NCBI GenBank assembly: GCA_000405345.1
Contig: ASPC01000010.1
Span: 1 to 34,162, forward strand
DNA from: Atribacteria bacterium SCGC AAA255-N14
GTDB taxonomy: Bacteria > Atribacterota > JS1 > SB-45 > 34-128
Length of the DNA stretch: 34,162 nucleotides
Direction of reading: 5' to 3'
Position numbers and translations under genes: made by a program. Positions 17,110 to 26,349 of this stretch are shown here, piece by piece; the first letter of the stretch is position 1; each line of letters opens with the position of its first letter. Below the pieces are notes generated by a model that ran no database searches, was not told the DNA's origin, and was given only the letters and a program-made list of their open reading frames with translations.

Positions 17110-17124
17110 TACCAAATCATGGTA
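17110..17124. promoter_or_regulatory. Possible operator for the catabolic operon
   Basis: Inverted repeat TACCAAATCATGGTA (arms TACCA/TGGTA, 5-nt spacer) between the regulator gene and the first catabolic gene. FCD-type GntR regulators often bind short TGGT/ACCA-like palindromes. No clear -35/-10 pair is visible next to it. Confidence 0.28.
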
Positions 17125-17137
17125 TAGCTATTTTCTA

Positions 17138-17797
17138 TTATCGATGGTAATATCCTTTTTTATTTCGCTCTTCACTATTATGAATATGTTTCATTAATTC
17201 TTTAACTGCTTTTTGTTTATTTTTTTGTTTTATATATTTAATTATGCTCTCGTGTTCTTCAATAGCATCAATATTTTCATTTTTATCAATACTATTTAAC
17301 GTTTTATAAGAACAAATAAAATATTTATCCATAACATTTTTCATTAGGTTTACTAAAACTGAATTATTGTATACCTTGAAAAATAACATATGGAATTTTT
17401 TATCATATCTACGAAAGCCTTTTATATCTTTTTGTTTTAGATAATTAATTTCTTTTGCAATATAACCAGAAAGAGCAATTAAATGTTCATCGGTTAAAGA
17501 GTCAAAAACTTCTTTAAAAACATGTTTTTCTACAACTTTACGGACTTCAAATATTTCAATGATGTTTTTCATCTCTATTTGGGGAATAAAATAGCCTATT
17601 CCCGGTAGTCCTTTTAGTAATCCTTCTTGATGTAAACGTTGACATGCTTCTCTTATTGGGGAATAGCCCATATTGAGCTCTTTAGATATTTTTCTTATAC
17701 TAATATATTGATCATTAGAAAAACTAACTTTATTTTTAATTAGCCTATAAGCTTTTTCGCTTAAAAATTCTTTTTCTATTTTTCTCACCTCGTTCAA
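17138..17797 (-). CDS. GntR-family regulator with FCD ligand domain
   Basis: 219 aa. Winged helix-turn-helix at about residues 8-70 (SIRKISKELNMGYSPIREAC with RLHQEGLL and a GIGYFI wing), then an alpha-helical FCD domain. The FCD metal ligands are visible as YDKKFH, IEEHESI and HIHNSEE. Likely senses an organic acid related to the island's substrate and controls the adjacent operon and possibly itself. The start is uncertain: TTG 17797 gives the longest frame, while GAGGTGAG just inside it could serve as ribosome-binding site for a slightly later non-ATG start. Confidence 0.9.
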   Translation of the reverse strand: MNEVRKIEKEFLSEKAYRLIKNKVSFSNDQYISIRKISKELNMGYSPIREACQRLHQEGLLKGLPGIGYFIPQIEMKNIIEIFEVRKVVEKHVFKEVFDSLTDEHLIALSGYIAKEINYLKQKDIKGFRRYDKKFHMLFFKVYNNSVLVNLMKNVMDKYFICSYKTLNSIDKNENIDAIEEHESIIKYIKQKNKQKAVKELMKHIHNSEERNKKGYYHR

Positions 17798-17856
17798 ATA
17801 ATATTACTTTTTATAATAATATATTTATTTCTTCAATTATAATATGTTTATATCAT

Positions 17857-17904
17857 TGATATATCACTTTTTAATATTTTAACATTATATAAAGTCCTTG
17901 TCAA
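17857..17904 (-). promoter_or_regulatory. Promoter of the GntR gene with possible autoregulatory palindrome
   Basis: TTGACA (17904-17899), 17-nt spacer, TAAAAT (17881-17876). A perfect 10-bp palindrome TGATATATCA (17866-17857) covers the expected transcription start. Autoregulation is inferred. The rest of the 289-nt gap (17905-18086) contains no gene and no clear terminator for tyrA. Confidence 0.7.
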
Positions 17905-18086
17905 ATGAGTTTTTAGATAGGAAAAAAGTTAAAAATTCTGAGCTTAATTTAGTGCATTTTTAACTAACAATACTTTTTGTATATGTCTTTTAAAAATTAA
18001 AAGTGCACGCCATAGACTATAATCTAAAATTAAAAAAAGATTGGAGGTTTAGCTTACCGCTTGTAGCTTTCTGGGAAACTAATAAT

Positions 18087-18953
18087 TTACAGTTTTTTTC
18101 TCAGTATTTTAGCTTTTTGGAATTCTTCTTTCAATCTGCTCGGATTATTTTTGAGTTTATCTTCTAATATTCCAAGATAATTTCTAAATTCCTGAATCAT
18201 TTCTAAAATATTTTCTTGATTAGTTTCGCAGATATCTTCCCACATCTTATAAGGACTGGAAGTAATTCGGGTCATGTCTTTAAACCCCTCTCCAACGGCT
18301 TTAAAATAATTATTATTATTTCCCCGTAGAGCCAATTCACCTATTGCATTGATTAGGGAAACTGCGATAATCTGAGGTAGATGACTCACTGCACTAACAA
18401 TTCTATCGTGCTCGAGAGGATCTAATATTAGTTCCTTTGCGCCTGTCATTTTAATTAATAAAGACATTTTCTCAAGTGCTCTTAAATTACTTTTAGGGGC
18501 AGGAGTTAGGATATAAGTTTTATTATGAAAGAGACAGGGGTCTGCTGACTCTATACCGCATTTTTCTGAACCCGCCATAGGATGGCCGCCGATAAAAAAT
18601 ATGTCTTCGGATAATACTTTATTTGCTTTTTGTACAATTTTCTGCTTAGTGCTTCCGGTATCAGTTACCAGACATTCTTTTTTAAGAAAGGGATTAATTT
18701 GGGGCAATAAATCTAAAATTATTTTTACAGGAGTAGCTAAAATTACTACATCTGCTTCTTTTATTCCTTCTTCGAGATTGACTGTGCCTTCATCAATAGC
18801 ACCTCGGGTAATTGCTTTTTCAATTATTGCTTGTTTATCTATTCCTGCAATTTTGAAATTTGGCTTCTTTTCTTTTAAAGCTAATCCCAGTGAGCCGCCG
18901 ATTAGACCTACACCGATGATAGTTATTTTTTTAAAGTCACTTTCCTCTTTCAT
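18087..18953 (-). CDS. tyrA: Prephenate dehydrogenase
   Basis: 288 aa; converts prephenate to 4-hydroxyphenylpyruvate with NAD, the tyrosine branch. IIGVGLIGGSLGLAL (12-26) is the Rossmann motif, VTDTGSTK (96-103) and HPMAGSE (124-130) are family signatures, and AVSHLPQIIAVSL holds the second conserved His. No C-terminal ACT domain is evident in the remaining ~20 residues, so allosteric Tyr inhibition through ACT is unlikely. AAGGAG lies 9 nt before ATG 18953. It is the last gene of the aro operon, 192 nt after aroQ; the gap holds repeat-like debris. Confidence 0.95.
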   Translation of the reverse strand: MKEESDFKKITIIGVGLIGGSLGLALKEKKPNFKIAGIDKQAIIEKAITRGAIDEGTVNLEEGIKEADVVILATPVKIILDLLPQINPFLKKECLVTDTGSTKQKIVQKANKVLSEDIFFIGGHPMAGSEKCGIESADPCLFHNKTYILTPAPKSNLRALEKMSLLIKMTGAKELILDPLEHDRIVSAVSHLPQIIAVSLINAIGELALRGNNNNYFKAVGEGFKDMTRITSSPYKMWEDICETNQENILEMIQEFRNYLGILEDKLKNNPSRLKEEFQKAKILRKKL

Positions 18954-19145
18954 TTTGATTTTCTCCTTTGTAGTAATTAACCAATTGCCCGATTGACCAA
19001 TTTACCAATTGGGAAAAAGTAGGACAGACACCTTTTTAAATCAAAAAAGTAGCCAGTCCCCATTTTCCATAAATCCTCCTCACTCTAACCCTCTCCCTCC
19101 AAGGGGAGAAGGAAAAACGGGAATGACAGAATTGGAATTATTTTA
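18954..19145. repeat. Repeat-like debris between aroQ and tyrA
   Basis: CCAATTGCCCGATTGACC-type short repeats (18981-19015, CCAATT units) followed by a purine/pyrimidine palindrome CTCTCCCTCCAAGGGGAG (19090-19107), a kind of extragenic repeat common in bacterial genomes. No gene. Confidence 0.5.
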
Positions 19146-19598
19146 TTAAAGCTCTTCTGGTTTTTTCTTTAACAAATCTTGAAGAGCATAGATAGCGAGG
19201 ATATAGCTCTGGTATCCAAATCCAGCAATCTGTTCTGTACAAGCAGAAGCAGTTACTGATTTCCTCCGAAAGTCTTCTCGGGAAAATATATCGGAAAGAT
19301 GAACTTCAATTTTTGGAATTGGGCAATCTTTAAGGGCATCGGCAATAGCATAACTATAATGAGTGTAGGCTGCCGGATTAATAATTAAACCATCCACCTG
19401 GGAAGAAAAATACTGAATAGAATCAATAATCTCTCCCTCAGAATTTGATTGTTTTATAGTTAATTCAATATCTTCTTTTTTAGCAAAAGATTCAATTTTG
19501 TGATTCATTTCTTCCAGTGTTAAATTTCCGTAAATTTTTTGATCTCTTTTCCCCAGCATATTTAAATTTGGTCCATTAATTATTCCTATCTTTAACAT
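19146..19598 (-). CDS. aroQ: Type II 3-dehydroquinate dehydratase
   Basis: 150 aa from ATG 19598 (AAGGAG 8 nt upstream; a GTG nine bases earlier is less likely). Dehydrates 3-dehydroquinate in the shikimate pathway. NGPNLNMLGKR (8-18), catalytic Tyr23 in KIYG, INPAAYTHYSYAIADAL and KIEVHLSDIFSREDFRRKS are diagnostic of the small dodecameric type II enzyme. Overlaps the end of aroB by 7 nt, so the two are translationally coupled. Confidence 0.97.
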   Translation of the reverse strand: MLKIGIINGPNLNMLGKRDQKIYGNLTLEEMNHKIESFAKKEDIELTIKQSNSEGEIIDSIQYFSSQVDGLIINPAAYTHYSYAIADALKDCPIPKIEVHLSDIFSREDFRRKSVTASACTEQIAGFGYQSYILAIYALQDLLKKKPEEL

Positions 19599-20743
19599 AA
19601 TTTCCACTCCTTTTTAAATTCTTCTAAAGCTTCTATTACTTCTTTTTTATTTATATCATCAATTAAGACAACTTTCCCCAGGGTTTCCGGTAGAATAAAT
19701 GTTATCTTACCTTGAGAATTTTTTTTGTCTAAGGTTAAGGTTTCCCAGAATTGGTTGTAGTCTATATTTTTAATGTATTTAGATATAAATTCCCGCTTTC
19801 GTCTGTCTGCGTGTACTGTACAGGCGGGCAGGAATGATAATATTTGTTTAATTTGTTTTTCAAACTCTTCCGAGCACATTCCTCTGCTGCGAGCTATTTT
19901 AGTCTCGATTAACATACCCAGGGCTACTGCCTCTCCATGACTTAAATCCTCATATCCTGCTCCTACTTCCAGGGCATGGCCAATACTGTGACCAAAGTTT
20001 AGCACCTTACGCAATCCTCTTTCCCATGGATCTTTTAAAATTATATTCGCTTTTAAGGAAACAGCTTCTTTAACCAGTTCACATAGCAGGTCTCTATGTT
20101 TTTTTATTAATAGATCAATATTTTTTTCTATCCATTTAAAAAAAGCCGGAGATTTAATAACTGCTATTTTTATAGCCTCCACTATTCCATTTTTTATATC
20201 CTTATCTGATAAGGTTTGTAAAACTTCGGGGTCGATGTAAACTGCTTTTGGCTGATAGAAACTCCCGATTATATTTTTAGCTAAATGATGATCAACTGCC
20301 ACTTTCCCCCCTATACTGCTATCTACCTGGGCTAAAAGAGTAGTGGGAATATGCACCAAAGGCAGGCCTCTCATATAGGTAGCGGCAACAAACCCGGTTA
20401 AATCTCCTATAACTCCTCCGCCCAAAGCTATAAGGGTAGTGGTTCGGTCTGCTTTCCTTTTTAGTAATTCATCGTAGAGATATTTTGCCGTAGATAGAGA
20501 TTTATATTTCTCGCCATCGGGGACTTCAATTAAATCTATTAAATCAGGATTAAATCCACCCTTTTTTAAGGAAGACAACAGCTTAACTCCATACAAACAA
20601 TTTACTAAAGAATTGGTAATTATAATAATTCTCTTATTCTCTATTGTCTTAGATAAATGCTCGTCTAAATTAATAAGAATTCCCTTTTTGATACAAATCT
20701 TATATTCTTTATCTTCTGTAATTTTTATTTTTATTTCTTTCAT
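19592..20743 (-). CDS. aroB: 3-dehydroquinate synthase
   Basis: 383 aa; NAD- and metal-dependent cyclisation of DAHP to 3-dehydroquinate. LGGGVIGDLTGFVAATYMRG (107-126) binds NAD; metal ligands Glu189 (IVEAIK), His252 (NFGHSIGHA) and His269 (LSHGEAV) are spaced as in known AroB. GAAGGG lies upstream of ATG 20743. Its last codons contain the aroQ ribosome-binding site. Confidence 0.97.
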   Translation of the reverse strand: MKEIKIKITEDKEYKICIKKGILINLDEHLSKTIENKRIIIITNSLVNCLYGVKLLSSLKKGGFNPDLIDLIEVPDGEKYKSLSTAKYLYDELLKRKADRTTTLIALGGGVIGDLTGFVAATYMRGLPLVHIPTTLLAQVDSSIGGKVAVDHHLAKNIIGSFYQPKAVYIDPEVLQTLSDKDIKNGIVEAIKIAVIKSPAFFKWIEKNIDLLIKKHRDLLCELVKEAVSLKANIILKDPWERGLRKVLNFGHSIGHALEVGAGYEDLSHGEAVALGMLIETKIARSRGMCSEEFEKQIKQILSFLPACTVHADRRKREFISKYIKNIDYNQFWETLTLDKKNSQGKITFILPETLGKVVLIDDINKKEVIEALEEFKKEWKLC

Positions 20744-20761
20744 CTGTTCACCCTTCGCTCT

Positions 20762-21271
20762 TCAAACGCTCTTTAAAAGAGCTATTATTTTATCTACAAC
20801 TTCCTGAATGCTCAGATTAGTGGTATCAATTTTTGTAGTAAAATTATTATATGCTTTCTTTCTTTCTTCTAAAAGACGGTTAATCTCGCTTAAGACGTTT
20901 TCTCCTTTTAAGAGGGGCCGATTATTCTTTTTATTAACCCGATTATAGATAGTCTGGGAATCAGCGTAAAGACAGATTATTTGTCCCCTCTGGCCTAGTG
21001 TCCTGGCATTATCTGAGGAAAGTAGAGTTCCTCCGCCGGTAGCAATCACCGTATTTTCTTTCTGGGATAATTCTTTTACCAGTTTATTCTCTTGTTCCCG
21101 AAAATAATTTTCCCCGTGTCCGGCAAAAATATCTGCTATGCTTGTTCCCCGGCGTTCTTCGATTATCCGGTCCATATCTATAAATTCCATTTTTAATTTT
21201 CGAGCTACCTCTTTTGCCACCACACTCTTGCCGGTACCCATAAAACCGGTAATGATAATATTACTCTTCAT
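20762..21271 (-). CDS. aroK: Shikimate kinase
   Basis: 169 aa. P-loop GFMGTGKS (9-16), DMD at 32-34 and FREQE (57-61) for shikimate binding, GGG (79-81) and the lid RPLL. Phosphorylates shikimate with ATP. ATG 21271 overlaps the aroC stop by 4 nt (ATGA). Confidence 0.96.
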   Translation of the reverse strand: MKSNIIITGFMGTGKSVVAKEVARKLKMEFIDMDRIIEERRGTSIADIFAGHGENYFREQENKLVKELSQKENTVIATGGGTLLSSDNARTLGQRGQIICLYADSQTIYNRVNKKNNRPLLKGENVLSEINRLLEERKKAYNNFTTKIDTTNLSIQEVVDKIIALLKSV

Positions 21272-22416
21272 ATCTTTTGGAGCCTCTTCTTGTAGTTTTT
21301 GAAATTTTCCTTAATTTCCAGTAAAGAATCCCCACTAAATTTTTCCAGAAATGCTGTAGCTATCTCCCAGGCTGCCGCCTCTTCTCCTACTACACTGGCT
21401 GCTGGGACAACACATATATCAGACCTTTGATAGATTGCCCTGGTCTCTTTTTTGGTGGCAAAGTCAATGGAACGAAGAGGATTAATCAAAGTAGGTATAG
21501 GTTTAAGATAAGCTCTGATTACCACCTTTTCCCCATTGGTCACTCCACCCTCTATACCGCCAGCCCGATTGGTCTTTCGGTAATATCGAAAGGAATCTTT
21601 TTCTGATTCTTCCGGTGCAAAGATTTCATCGTGGACAGCTGAACCTTTTTTCTCCGAAGCTTCTATTCCTTCACCTATTTCTACCGCCTTTACCCCCGGT
21701 ATGCTCATAAAAGCTGAAGCCAGGCGAGCATCCAGGCGTCTATCCCACTGGACATAACTTCCCAAGCCTATGGGAACACCGGTAATCACCACTTCAAATA
21801 CCCCGCCTAAAGTATCTCCTTTCTCCCGAGCCCTGTCAATTTCCCTACACATTCCAACTGATGCTATCCCGTCTATACAATATACAGGGGATTTATTAAT
21901 CTCTGTCTTGATTTTTGAATCAAAAGAAGTAATCCTTCGGGCTTTGACCTGACCAATCCTTAATACATAACTGTAAATTTCTATATTGAACTCTGCTAAA
22001 AGAGTGCCGGCTGCTGAACCTATAGCTACTCTCATAGCAGTCTGCCGGGCACTGGCTCTTTCTAAAACTTTCCTTACATCTTTAAATCCATATTTTATAG
22101 CACCGGAAAAATCTACATGCCCTGGTCGAGGAATAGTCAAAGGAGGATATTCCTTTTCTTGCCAATTTTCCCAGTCTTTATTTTTTATCATTAGTCCGAG
22201 GGGAGTTCCTATAGTCTTACCTTCTACCAATCCGGATAATACCTCTGCTCGGTCCTGTTCAATCTTCATCCTCTCTCCTCTGCCATAACCCCCTTGACGT
22301 CTTTTTAGATTAAGATTGATATTTTCTTCGCTTAAGGAAAGACCAGCTGGCAATCCTTCTATTATTCCCAACAGACATTTTCCGTGAGATTCTCCTGCAT
22401 CAAGAAACCTTAACAT
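21268..22416 (-). CDS. aroC: Chorismate synthase
   Basis: 382 aa; reduced-FMN-dependent conversion of EPSP to chorismate. N-terminal GESHGKCLLGIIEGLPAG, RRQGGYGRGERMKIE, GHVDFSGAIKYGFKDVR with ASARQTAMRVA, and the C-terminal NRAGGIEGGVTNGE are all present. AAGGGAG lies 10 nt before ATG 22416. Short 3' overlap with aroK indicates coupling. Confidence 0.97.
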   Translation of the reverse strand: MLRFLDAGESHGKCLLGIIEGLPAGLSLSEENINLNLKRRQGGYGRGERMKIEQDRAEVLSGLVEGKTIGTPLGLMIKNKDWENWQEKEYPPLTIPRPGHVDFSGAIKYGFKDVRKVLERASARQTAMRVAIGSAAGTLLAEFNIEIYSYVLRIGQVKARRITSFDSKIKTEINKSPVYCIDGIASVGMCREIDRAREKGDTLGGVFEVVITGVPIGLGSYVQWDRRLDARLASAFMSIPGVKAVEIGEGIEASEKKGSAVHDEIFAPEESEKDSFRYYRKTNRAGGIEGGVTNGEKVVIRAYLKPIPTLINPLRSIDFATKKETRAIYQRSDICVVPAASVVGEEAAAWEIATAFLEKFSGDSLLEIKENFKNYKKRLQKI

Positions 22417-22582
22417 TTTTACTTTTCTCCCTTCTTAAATAGTCGTTAGTCGTTAGATAGTAAGATGTCTGACTTATGTGAAGGCTGGGGGATATTTTTA
22501 CATCTTTAGCATTTGTATTTTTCCGCAATTGTTCCCCGCGCCTATACGCTACCCGCTGTACGCTATACGCTAACTGACTAGT
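22417..22582. repeat. Intergenic degenerate tandem repeats between aroE and aroC
   Basis: AGTCGTTAGTCGTTAG at 22441-22456 and ATACGCTACCCGCTGTACGC (22544-22563) followed by TATACGCTAACTGACTAG. The units are about 7 bp (CGTTAGT, CGCTATA) and resemble those behind the protease gene near 33140-33180. No gene. Confidence 0.6.
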
Positions 22583-23449
22583 TTATGTAATTTGTCTAAT
22601 CATTTCTAATACTTCTTTCCCTTCCGCTTTAAGTCCGCTCCAGAGATAGAAACTCTCTATACCCTGATAAACCAACATCGGTAAACCGTTAATTATCTTT
22701 GCCCCTGCCCCCTCCGCTTGCTTTAATAAAAGGGTCTTTGCCGGGTGATAGATAAGGTCATAAACTAAGAGATTAGGGTGAAACAATTTTTCATCAGGCA
22801 AAGGAGTATTGTTGAGTTGAGATGCCATCCCTACGGAAGTAGCATTAACCAAAAGATTAGCTTCTTTTATTTTACCTTTCAAATCGTTCTGCTCAAAAGA
22901 AAATATATTAATACTGCTTTTTGGGAAAAATGGTGAAAGATTTTGTTTGATCTTTTTAGCTTTTTCTAAAGTTCGATTAAAGATACTTATTTCTTCTATC
23001 CCCTCCTCTAAGAGGGAATAAGTTACTGCGCGAGCAGCTCCTCCTGCTCCCAAAATAACTGCTTTTTTTTCTTTTATGACAAACTTTCCATTGTCCTGCA
23101 GGCTTTTTTTAAACCCAATTACATCGGTATTGTAACCGGTGAGAATTCCTTTATTATTGACAATAGTATTTACCGCTCCAATTCTTCGGGCAGATTCTTC
23201 TACTTCATCTAAAAATTCAATTACTTTCTCTTTGTAGGGAAAAGTAATGTTTACCCCTCTTACATTTAAGGCTCTTATACCTTGAATGGCTTCGCCTAAA
23301 TCGGTTTCTGCTACTTGAAAAGGTAGATAACAAAAGTTTACAGAATGTTTGAGTATTATTTGGTTATGGAAAAGCGGAGAAAGACTGTTTTCTATATTTT
23401 CACCGATCAATCCAATTATTTTAGTCTTTCCGCTTATTTCTTTTTTCAT
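22583..23449 (-). CDS. aroE: Shikimate dehydrogenase
   Basis: 288 aa NADP-dependent reduction of 3-dehydroshikimate. NSLSPLFHN (21-29) binds the substrate; catalytic Lys73 in NITFPYKEKV and Asp109 in GYNTDVIGF; GAGGAAR (134-140) is the nucleotide motif, with FNRTLEKAKK after it. AAGGTGG upstream of ATG 23449 is poorly spaced, so start selection rests on the conserved N-terminus. Confidence 0.96.
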   Translation of the reverse strand: MKKEISGKTKIIGLIGENIENSLSPLFHNQIILKHSVNFCYLPFQVAETDLGEAIQGIRALNVRGVNITFPYKEKVIEFLDEVEESARRIGAVNTIVNNKGILTGYNTDVIGFKKSLQDNGKFVIKEKKAVILGAGGAARAVTYSLLEEGIEEISIFNRTLEKAKKIKQNLSPFFPKSSINIFSFEQNDLKGKIKEANLLVNATSVGMASQLNNTPLPDEKLFHPNLLVYDLIYHPAKTLLLKQAEGAGAKIINGLPMLVYQGIESFYLWSGLKAEGKEVLEMIRQIT

Positions 23450-23479
23450 TTAGGTTCACGCCCCCACCTTAATCCTTTA

Positions 23480-23512
23480 TAGAGATTACTTCACTTCGTT
23501 CGCAATGACAGA
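23480..23512. repeat. REP-like element between aroA and aroE
   Basis: GAGATTACTTCACTTCGTTC with GCAATGACAG is a degenerate copy of the extragenic repeat GAGATTGC...TCGCAATGAC also seen on both sides of the IS110 element. Confidence 0.6.
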
Positions 23513-24802
23513 TTAAAAATTAATCAAATTTTGTAAAATCTTTTTAAACCCGGGGAAAGATATATCTATACATTCTGAATTTTTGATAACAGTTTTTCCT
23601 TCAGCTAATAAAGCCGCCACTGCTAAAGACATAGCAATTCGATGGTCATTATAACTTTCACAAACTGCCCCTTTTAATTTAGAAGGTCCCTCCACTATAA
23701 AGCCATCTTCTTTTTCTTTAATATCTGCTCCCATCTTTTTTAGTTCGCTTACTATCGCCTTTATCCTATCGGTCTCCTTTACCCTTAATTCCCTTGCCCC
23801 ACTTACCACCGTTTTACCTTGCGCTTGAGTTGCCGCCACCGCAATAAGGGGTAATTCATCGATCAAGAAAGGTATATTTTCTTTCTTAATCTCTACTCCC
23901 TTTAGTTTTGAATATTCTATCATTAAATCAGCCTGAGGCTCATTCGATTTTATCTGATAATTTAAGATATCGATTTTTGCGCCCATTTTGTTTAGCATTT
24001 CGATTATCCCGGTCCTGGTTGGATTAACCCCTGCCTGTTTAATCGTAATTTGTGAATCTTTCAATATACTGGCAGCTGCTATGAAATAAGCAGCAGAAGA
24101 AATATCCCCGGGTATAAAAATATCCGCACCCCTTAATTCTTTTCCGCCCATTAATTTAATTTCTGGAGGAGATATTTTAATATCTGCCTGCATAATCTCT
24201 AACATTCTCTCGGTATGGTCCCTGGCAGGCAGAGGTTCTTTAATTACTGTCTCGCCTTTAGTATAAAGACCAGCCAATAAGAGAGCAGTTTTTACCTGAG
24301 CACTGGCTACCGGCAAAGTATAGTGGAGAGGATTGAGCTTATTTCCTTTAACACTTAAAGGAGTAAATTGACCGTCTTTTCTCCCCCATATATCTGCCCC
24401 CATTAATCTAAGGGGCTCGACAACTCTTTTCATAGGTCTCTTTCTGATTGAAGCATCGCCATTTAAAACAGAATAAAAATCCTGTCCGCTAAGTAAACCG
24501 GCTAAGAGGCGGATGGTCGTCCCTGAGTTTCCCACATCAAGTATATCTTTCGGTTCTTGTAAACCGTATAATCCTTTACCTTTTATTTTAACAGAATTAT
24601 CTTTACATAACTCTACTTCTGCTCCCAAAGCCTGCATACACTCTAATGTTTTAAGACAATCCAAAGAATTTAAAAAATTAGATATTCGGGTCTCTCCCCG
24701 GGCTATAGACCCTAAAATCAGAGAGCGGTGAGATATTGATTTATCTCCCGGGACAAATATATTTCCTGTTAATTTACTGGTTTTCTCTAAAACAAGTTTC
24801 AC
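23513..24802 (-). CDS. aroA: 3-phosphoshikimate 1-carboxyvinyltransferase (EPSP synthase)
   Basis: 429 aa. GDKSISHRSLILGS (19-32), LDVGNSGTTIRLL (88-100; the class II-like form), RPMKRVVEPL, LPVASAQVKTALLLAGL, and RVKETDRIKAIVSEL near 340-355. Transfers enolpyruvate from PEP to shikimate-3-phosphate. The start is GTG 24802, immediately after the aroF stop codon, with AGAGGATG in the aroF end as ribosome-binding site. Confidence 0.97.
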   Translation of the reverse strand: MKLVLEKTSKLTGNIFVPGDKSISHRSLILGSIARGETRISNFLNSLDCLKTLECMQALGAEVELCKDNSVKIKGKGLYGLQEPKDILDVGNSGTTIRLLAGLLSGQDFYSVLNGDASIRKRPMKRVVEPLRLMGADIWGRKDGQFTPLSVKGNKLNPLHYTLPVASAQVKTALLLAGLYTKGETVIKEPLPARDHTERMLEIMQADIKISPPEIKLMGGKELRGADIFIPGDISSAAYFIAAASILKDSQITIKQAGVNPTRTGIIEMLNKMGAKIDILNYQIKSNEPQADLMIEYSKLKGVEIKKENIPFLIDELPLIAVAATQAQGKTVVSGARELRVKETDRIKAIVSELKKMGADIKEKEDGFIVEGPSKLKGAVCESYNDHRIAMSLAVAALLAEGKTVIKNSECIDISFPGFKKILQNLINF

Positions 24803-25855
24803 TTAATTTTTCATCCTCTCTAAATCATCTTCAGCAGATGTGCCCAATTCTCGACCTACCGCCCAAACTATAGGGCTTAATTCTTTCATTAATTGAGTAA
24901 AGGTGTCGATTTTTAAAGTCTGAGCTCCATCACTAAGTGAATTTTTGGGATCAGGGTGAACTTCGATAAGTAGGCCGTCCGCTCCAACAGCTATGGCAGC
25001 CTTAGACATCGGACTTACCAGCCTCCATTTACCGGTAGCATGGCTGGGATCTACAATTACCGGCAAGTGACTCAACCGCTTTAATGCCGGGACTGCGCTT
25101 AAATCCAAAGTATTACGGGTATAGTTTTCAAAAGTACGAATTCCTCTTTCACATAATATTACTTGGTAATTTCCTTGAGATAAAATATATTCTGCTGATA
25201 ATAATAGTTCCTCAAGGGTAGCTGACATTCCCCTTTTTAATAATATTGGTTTTTTAGTTTTACCCAATTCTTTCAGCAATACAAAATTCTGCATATTACG
25301 GGCGCCTACCTGAAATATGTCGGTATATTTACCTACCAGCTCTATCTGGTTAACCGACATCACTTCAGTTACAACTGCTAAACCTGTCTCCTCCCCAGCC
25401 TGAGCCAATAATTTTAAACCATCTTCCTCTAATCCCTGAAAACTGTAAGGAGAAGTCCGGGGTTTGAAAGCTCCTCCCCTTAATATCTTTGCTCCGGCAG
25501 CTTTCACTTGTTGAGCTGTCTCAAATATCTGTTTTTTATTTTCTACTACACATGGTCCAGCCATTACTACTACCTCTTTACCGCCAATAACTACATCCTT
25601 TACTTTAACTGTAGTATCAAAACTCTTAAACTCCCTACTGGCTAATTTGTAAGGCTTTGCAATAGGGATAATTTCCTCCACGCCATCAAAGGCGTAAAGA
25701 GGAACAGAAGCTAAATTTTTTACATCTCCGATTACTCCTAAGACAATCCGATTTTCTCCCCGAGAGATATGTACTTTATGTCCCATTTCTTCTAACTTCT
25801 GTACTACTTTTTCTACATGAGAATCGCTGGTTTTGCCATTTATCACAATAATCAT
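24803..25855 (-). CDS. aroF: DAHP synthase with N-terminal ferredoxin-like domain
   Basis: 350 aa; 3-deoxy-D-arabino-heptulosonate 7-phosphate synthase, the first step of the shikimate pathway. Residues 1-~70 ([20 protein letters not shown] onward) form the ferredoxin-like domain used for Tyr/Phe feedback in Thermotoga-type enzymes; the catalytic barrel has [46 protein letters not shown] and [13 protein letters not shown] 25855 overlaps the aroH stop (ATGA). Regulation is probably both allosteric and by the leader attenuator upstream. Confidence 0.96.
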   Translation of the reverse strand: MIIVINGKTSDSHVEKVVQKLEEMGHKVHISRGENRIVLGVIGDVKNLASVPLYAFDGVEEIIPIAKPYKLASREFKSFDTTVKVKDVVIGGKEVVVMAGPCVVENKKQIFETAQQVKAAGAKILRGGAFKPRTSPYSFQGLEEDGLKLLAQAGEETGLAVVTEVMSVNQIELVGKYTDIFQVGARNMQNFVLLKELGKTKKPILLKRGMSATLEELLLSAEYILSQGNYQVILCERGIRTFENYTRNTLDLSAVPALKRLSHLPVIVDPSHATGKWRLVSPMSKAAIAVGADGLLIEVHPDPKNSLSDGAQTLKIDTFTQLMKELSPIVWAVGRELGTSAEDDLERMKN

Positions 25856-26247
25856 TTAGACTCACTCTCCTTTAAATTTAAGGTCTTTTTAACCAAATCT
25901 TTTCTTAATATTTCTGCTCCTCTTAAATAACAATGCTTTATTTCTGTTTGATTTTTATAACAATTTATCTGGATTAATATTCGAATACATTTGGGCAAGC
26001 TCCCCGGAACATCTATTTCTTGTATATCAAAAAGGGGAACTCTATTCCAGCCTAATTCTCGTGCTGATTGAGCAGGAAAGGCAGCATTTAAATCAGGAGT
26101 AACGCTAAACAAAATACTTACTATATCTTCGACTTTGAAATCATTTTCCTTTTTTAAAGTTACTAACAATTCTTTGGTCTTTTCGATAATTTCTTCTTTA
26201 GTATTGCTCTCTGCAGTTATTGCTCCTCTTATTCCTCGTACTAACAT
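25852..26247 (-). CDS. aroH: AroH-type chorismate mutase
   Basis: 131 aa from ATG 26247 (AGGAGG 7 nt ahead), the usual size; longer in-frame starts run into repeat DNA. Monofunctional, trimeric-type mutase converting chorismate to prephenate: VRGIRGAIT with Arg7-type active-site residue, SVTPDLNAAFPAQSARELGW, VPGSLPKCIRILI (active-site Arg) and HCYLRGAEILR. First structural gene of the aro operon, 4-nt overlap with aroF. Confidence 0.95.
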   Translation of the reverse strand: MLVRGIRGAITAESNTKEEIIEKTKELLVTLKKENDFKVEDIVSILFSVTPDLNAAFPAQSARELGWNRVPLFDIQEIDVPGSLPKCIRILIQINCYKNQTEIKHCYLRGAEILRKDLVKKTLNLKESESK

Positions 26248-26269
26248 ATCTTTGCCTCCTTTTTCAAGT

Positions 26270-26325
26270 GTGTCAAGGGGACGGTTCTTCTGACACAATT
26301 TGAGATTGCCCCTCTCCCTCAAATT
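26270..26325. repeat. Palindromic extragenic repeats upstream of aroH
   Basis: Two adjoining stems: GTGTCA (26270-26275)/TGACAC (26291-26296) around AAGGGGACGGTTCTTC, and AATTTGAG (26297-26304)/CTCAAATT (26318-26325). The first resembles REP-type palindromes associated elsewhere with Y1 transposases (family knowledge; no such transposase is in this window). Confidence 0.6.
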
Positions 26326-26349
26326 GTCATTGCGAACACTATGACTTTG

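Noticed and set aside
18000..18086. Terminator after tyrA
   Set aside because: T-rich sequence is present, but I could not find a convincing GC-containing stem directly before it.
26248..26322. Longer AroH with about 25 extra N-terminal residues
   Set aside because: The extension is encoded by palindromic repeat DNA, and AGGAGG sits directly before the ATG at 26247 that gives the family's normal length.
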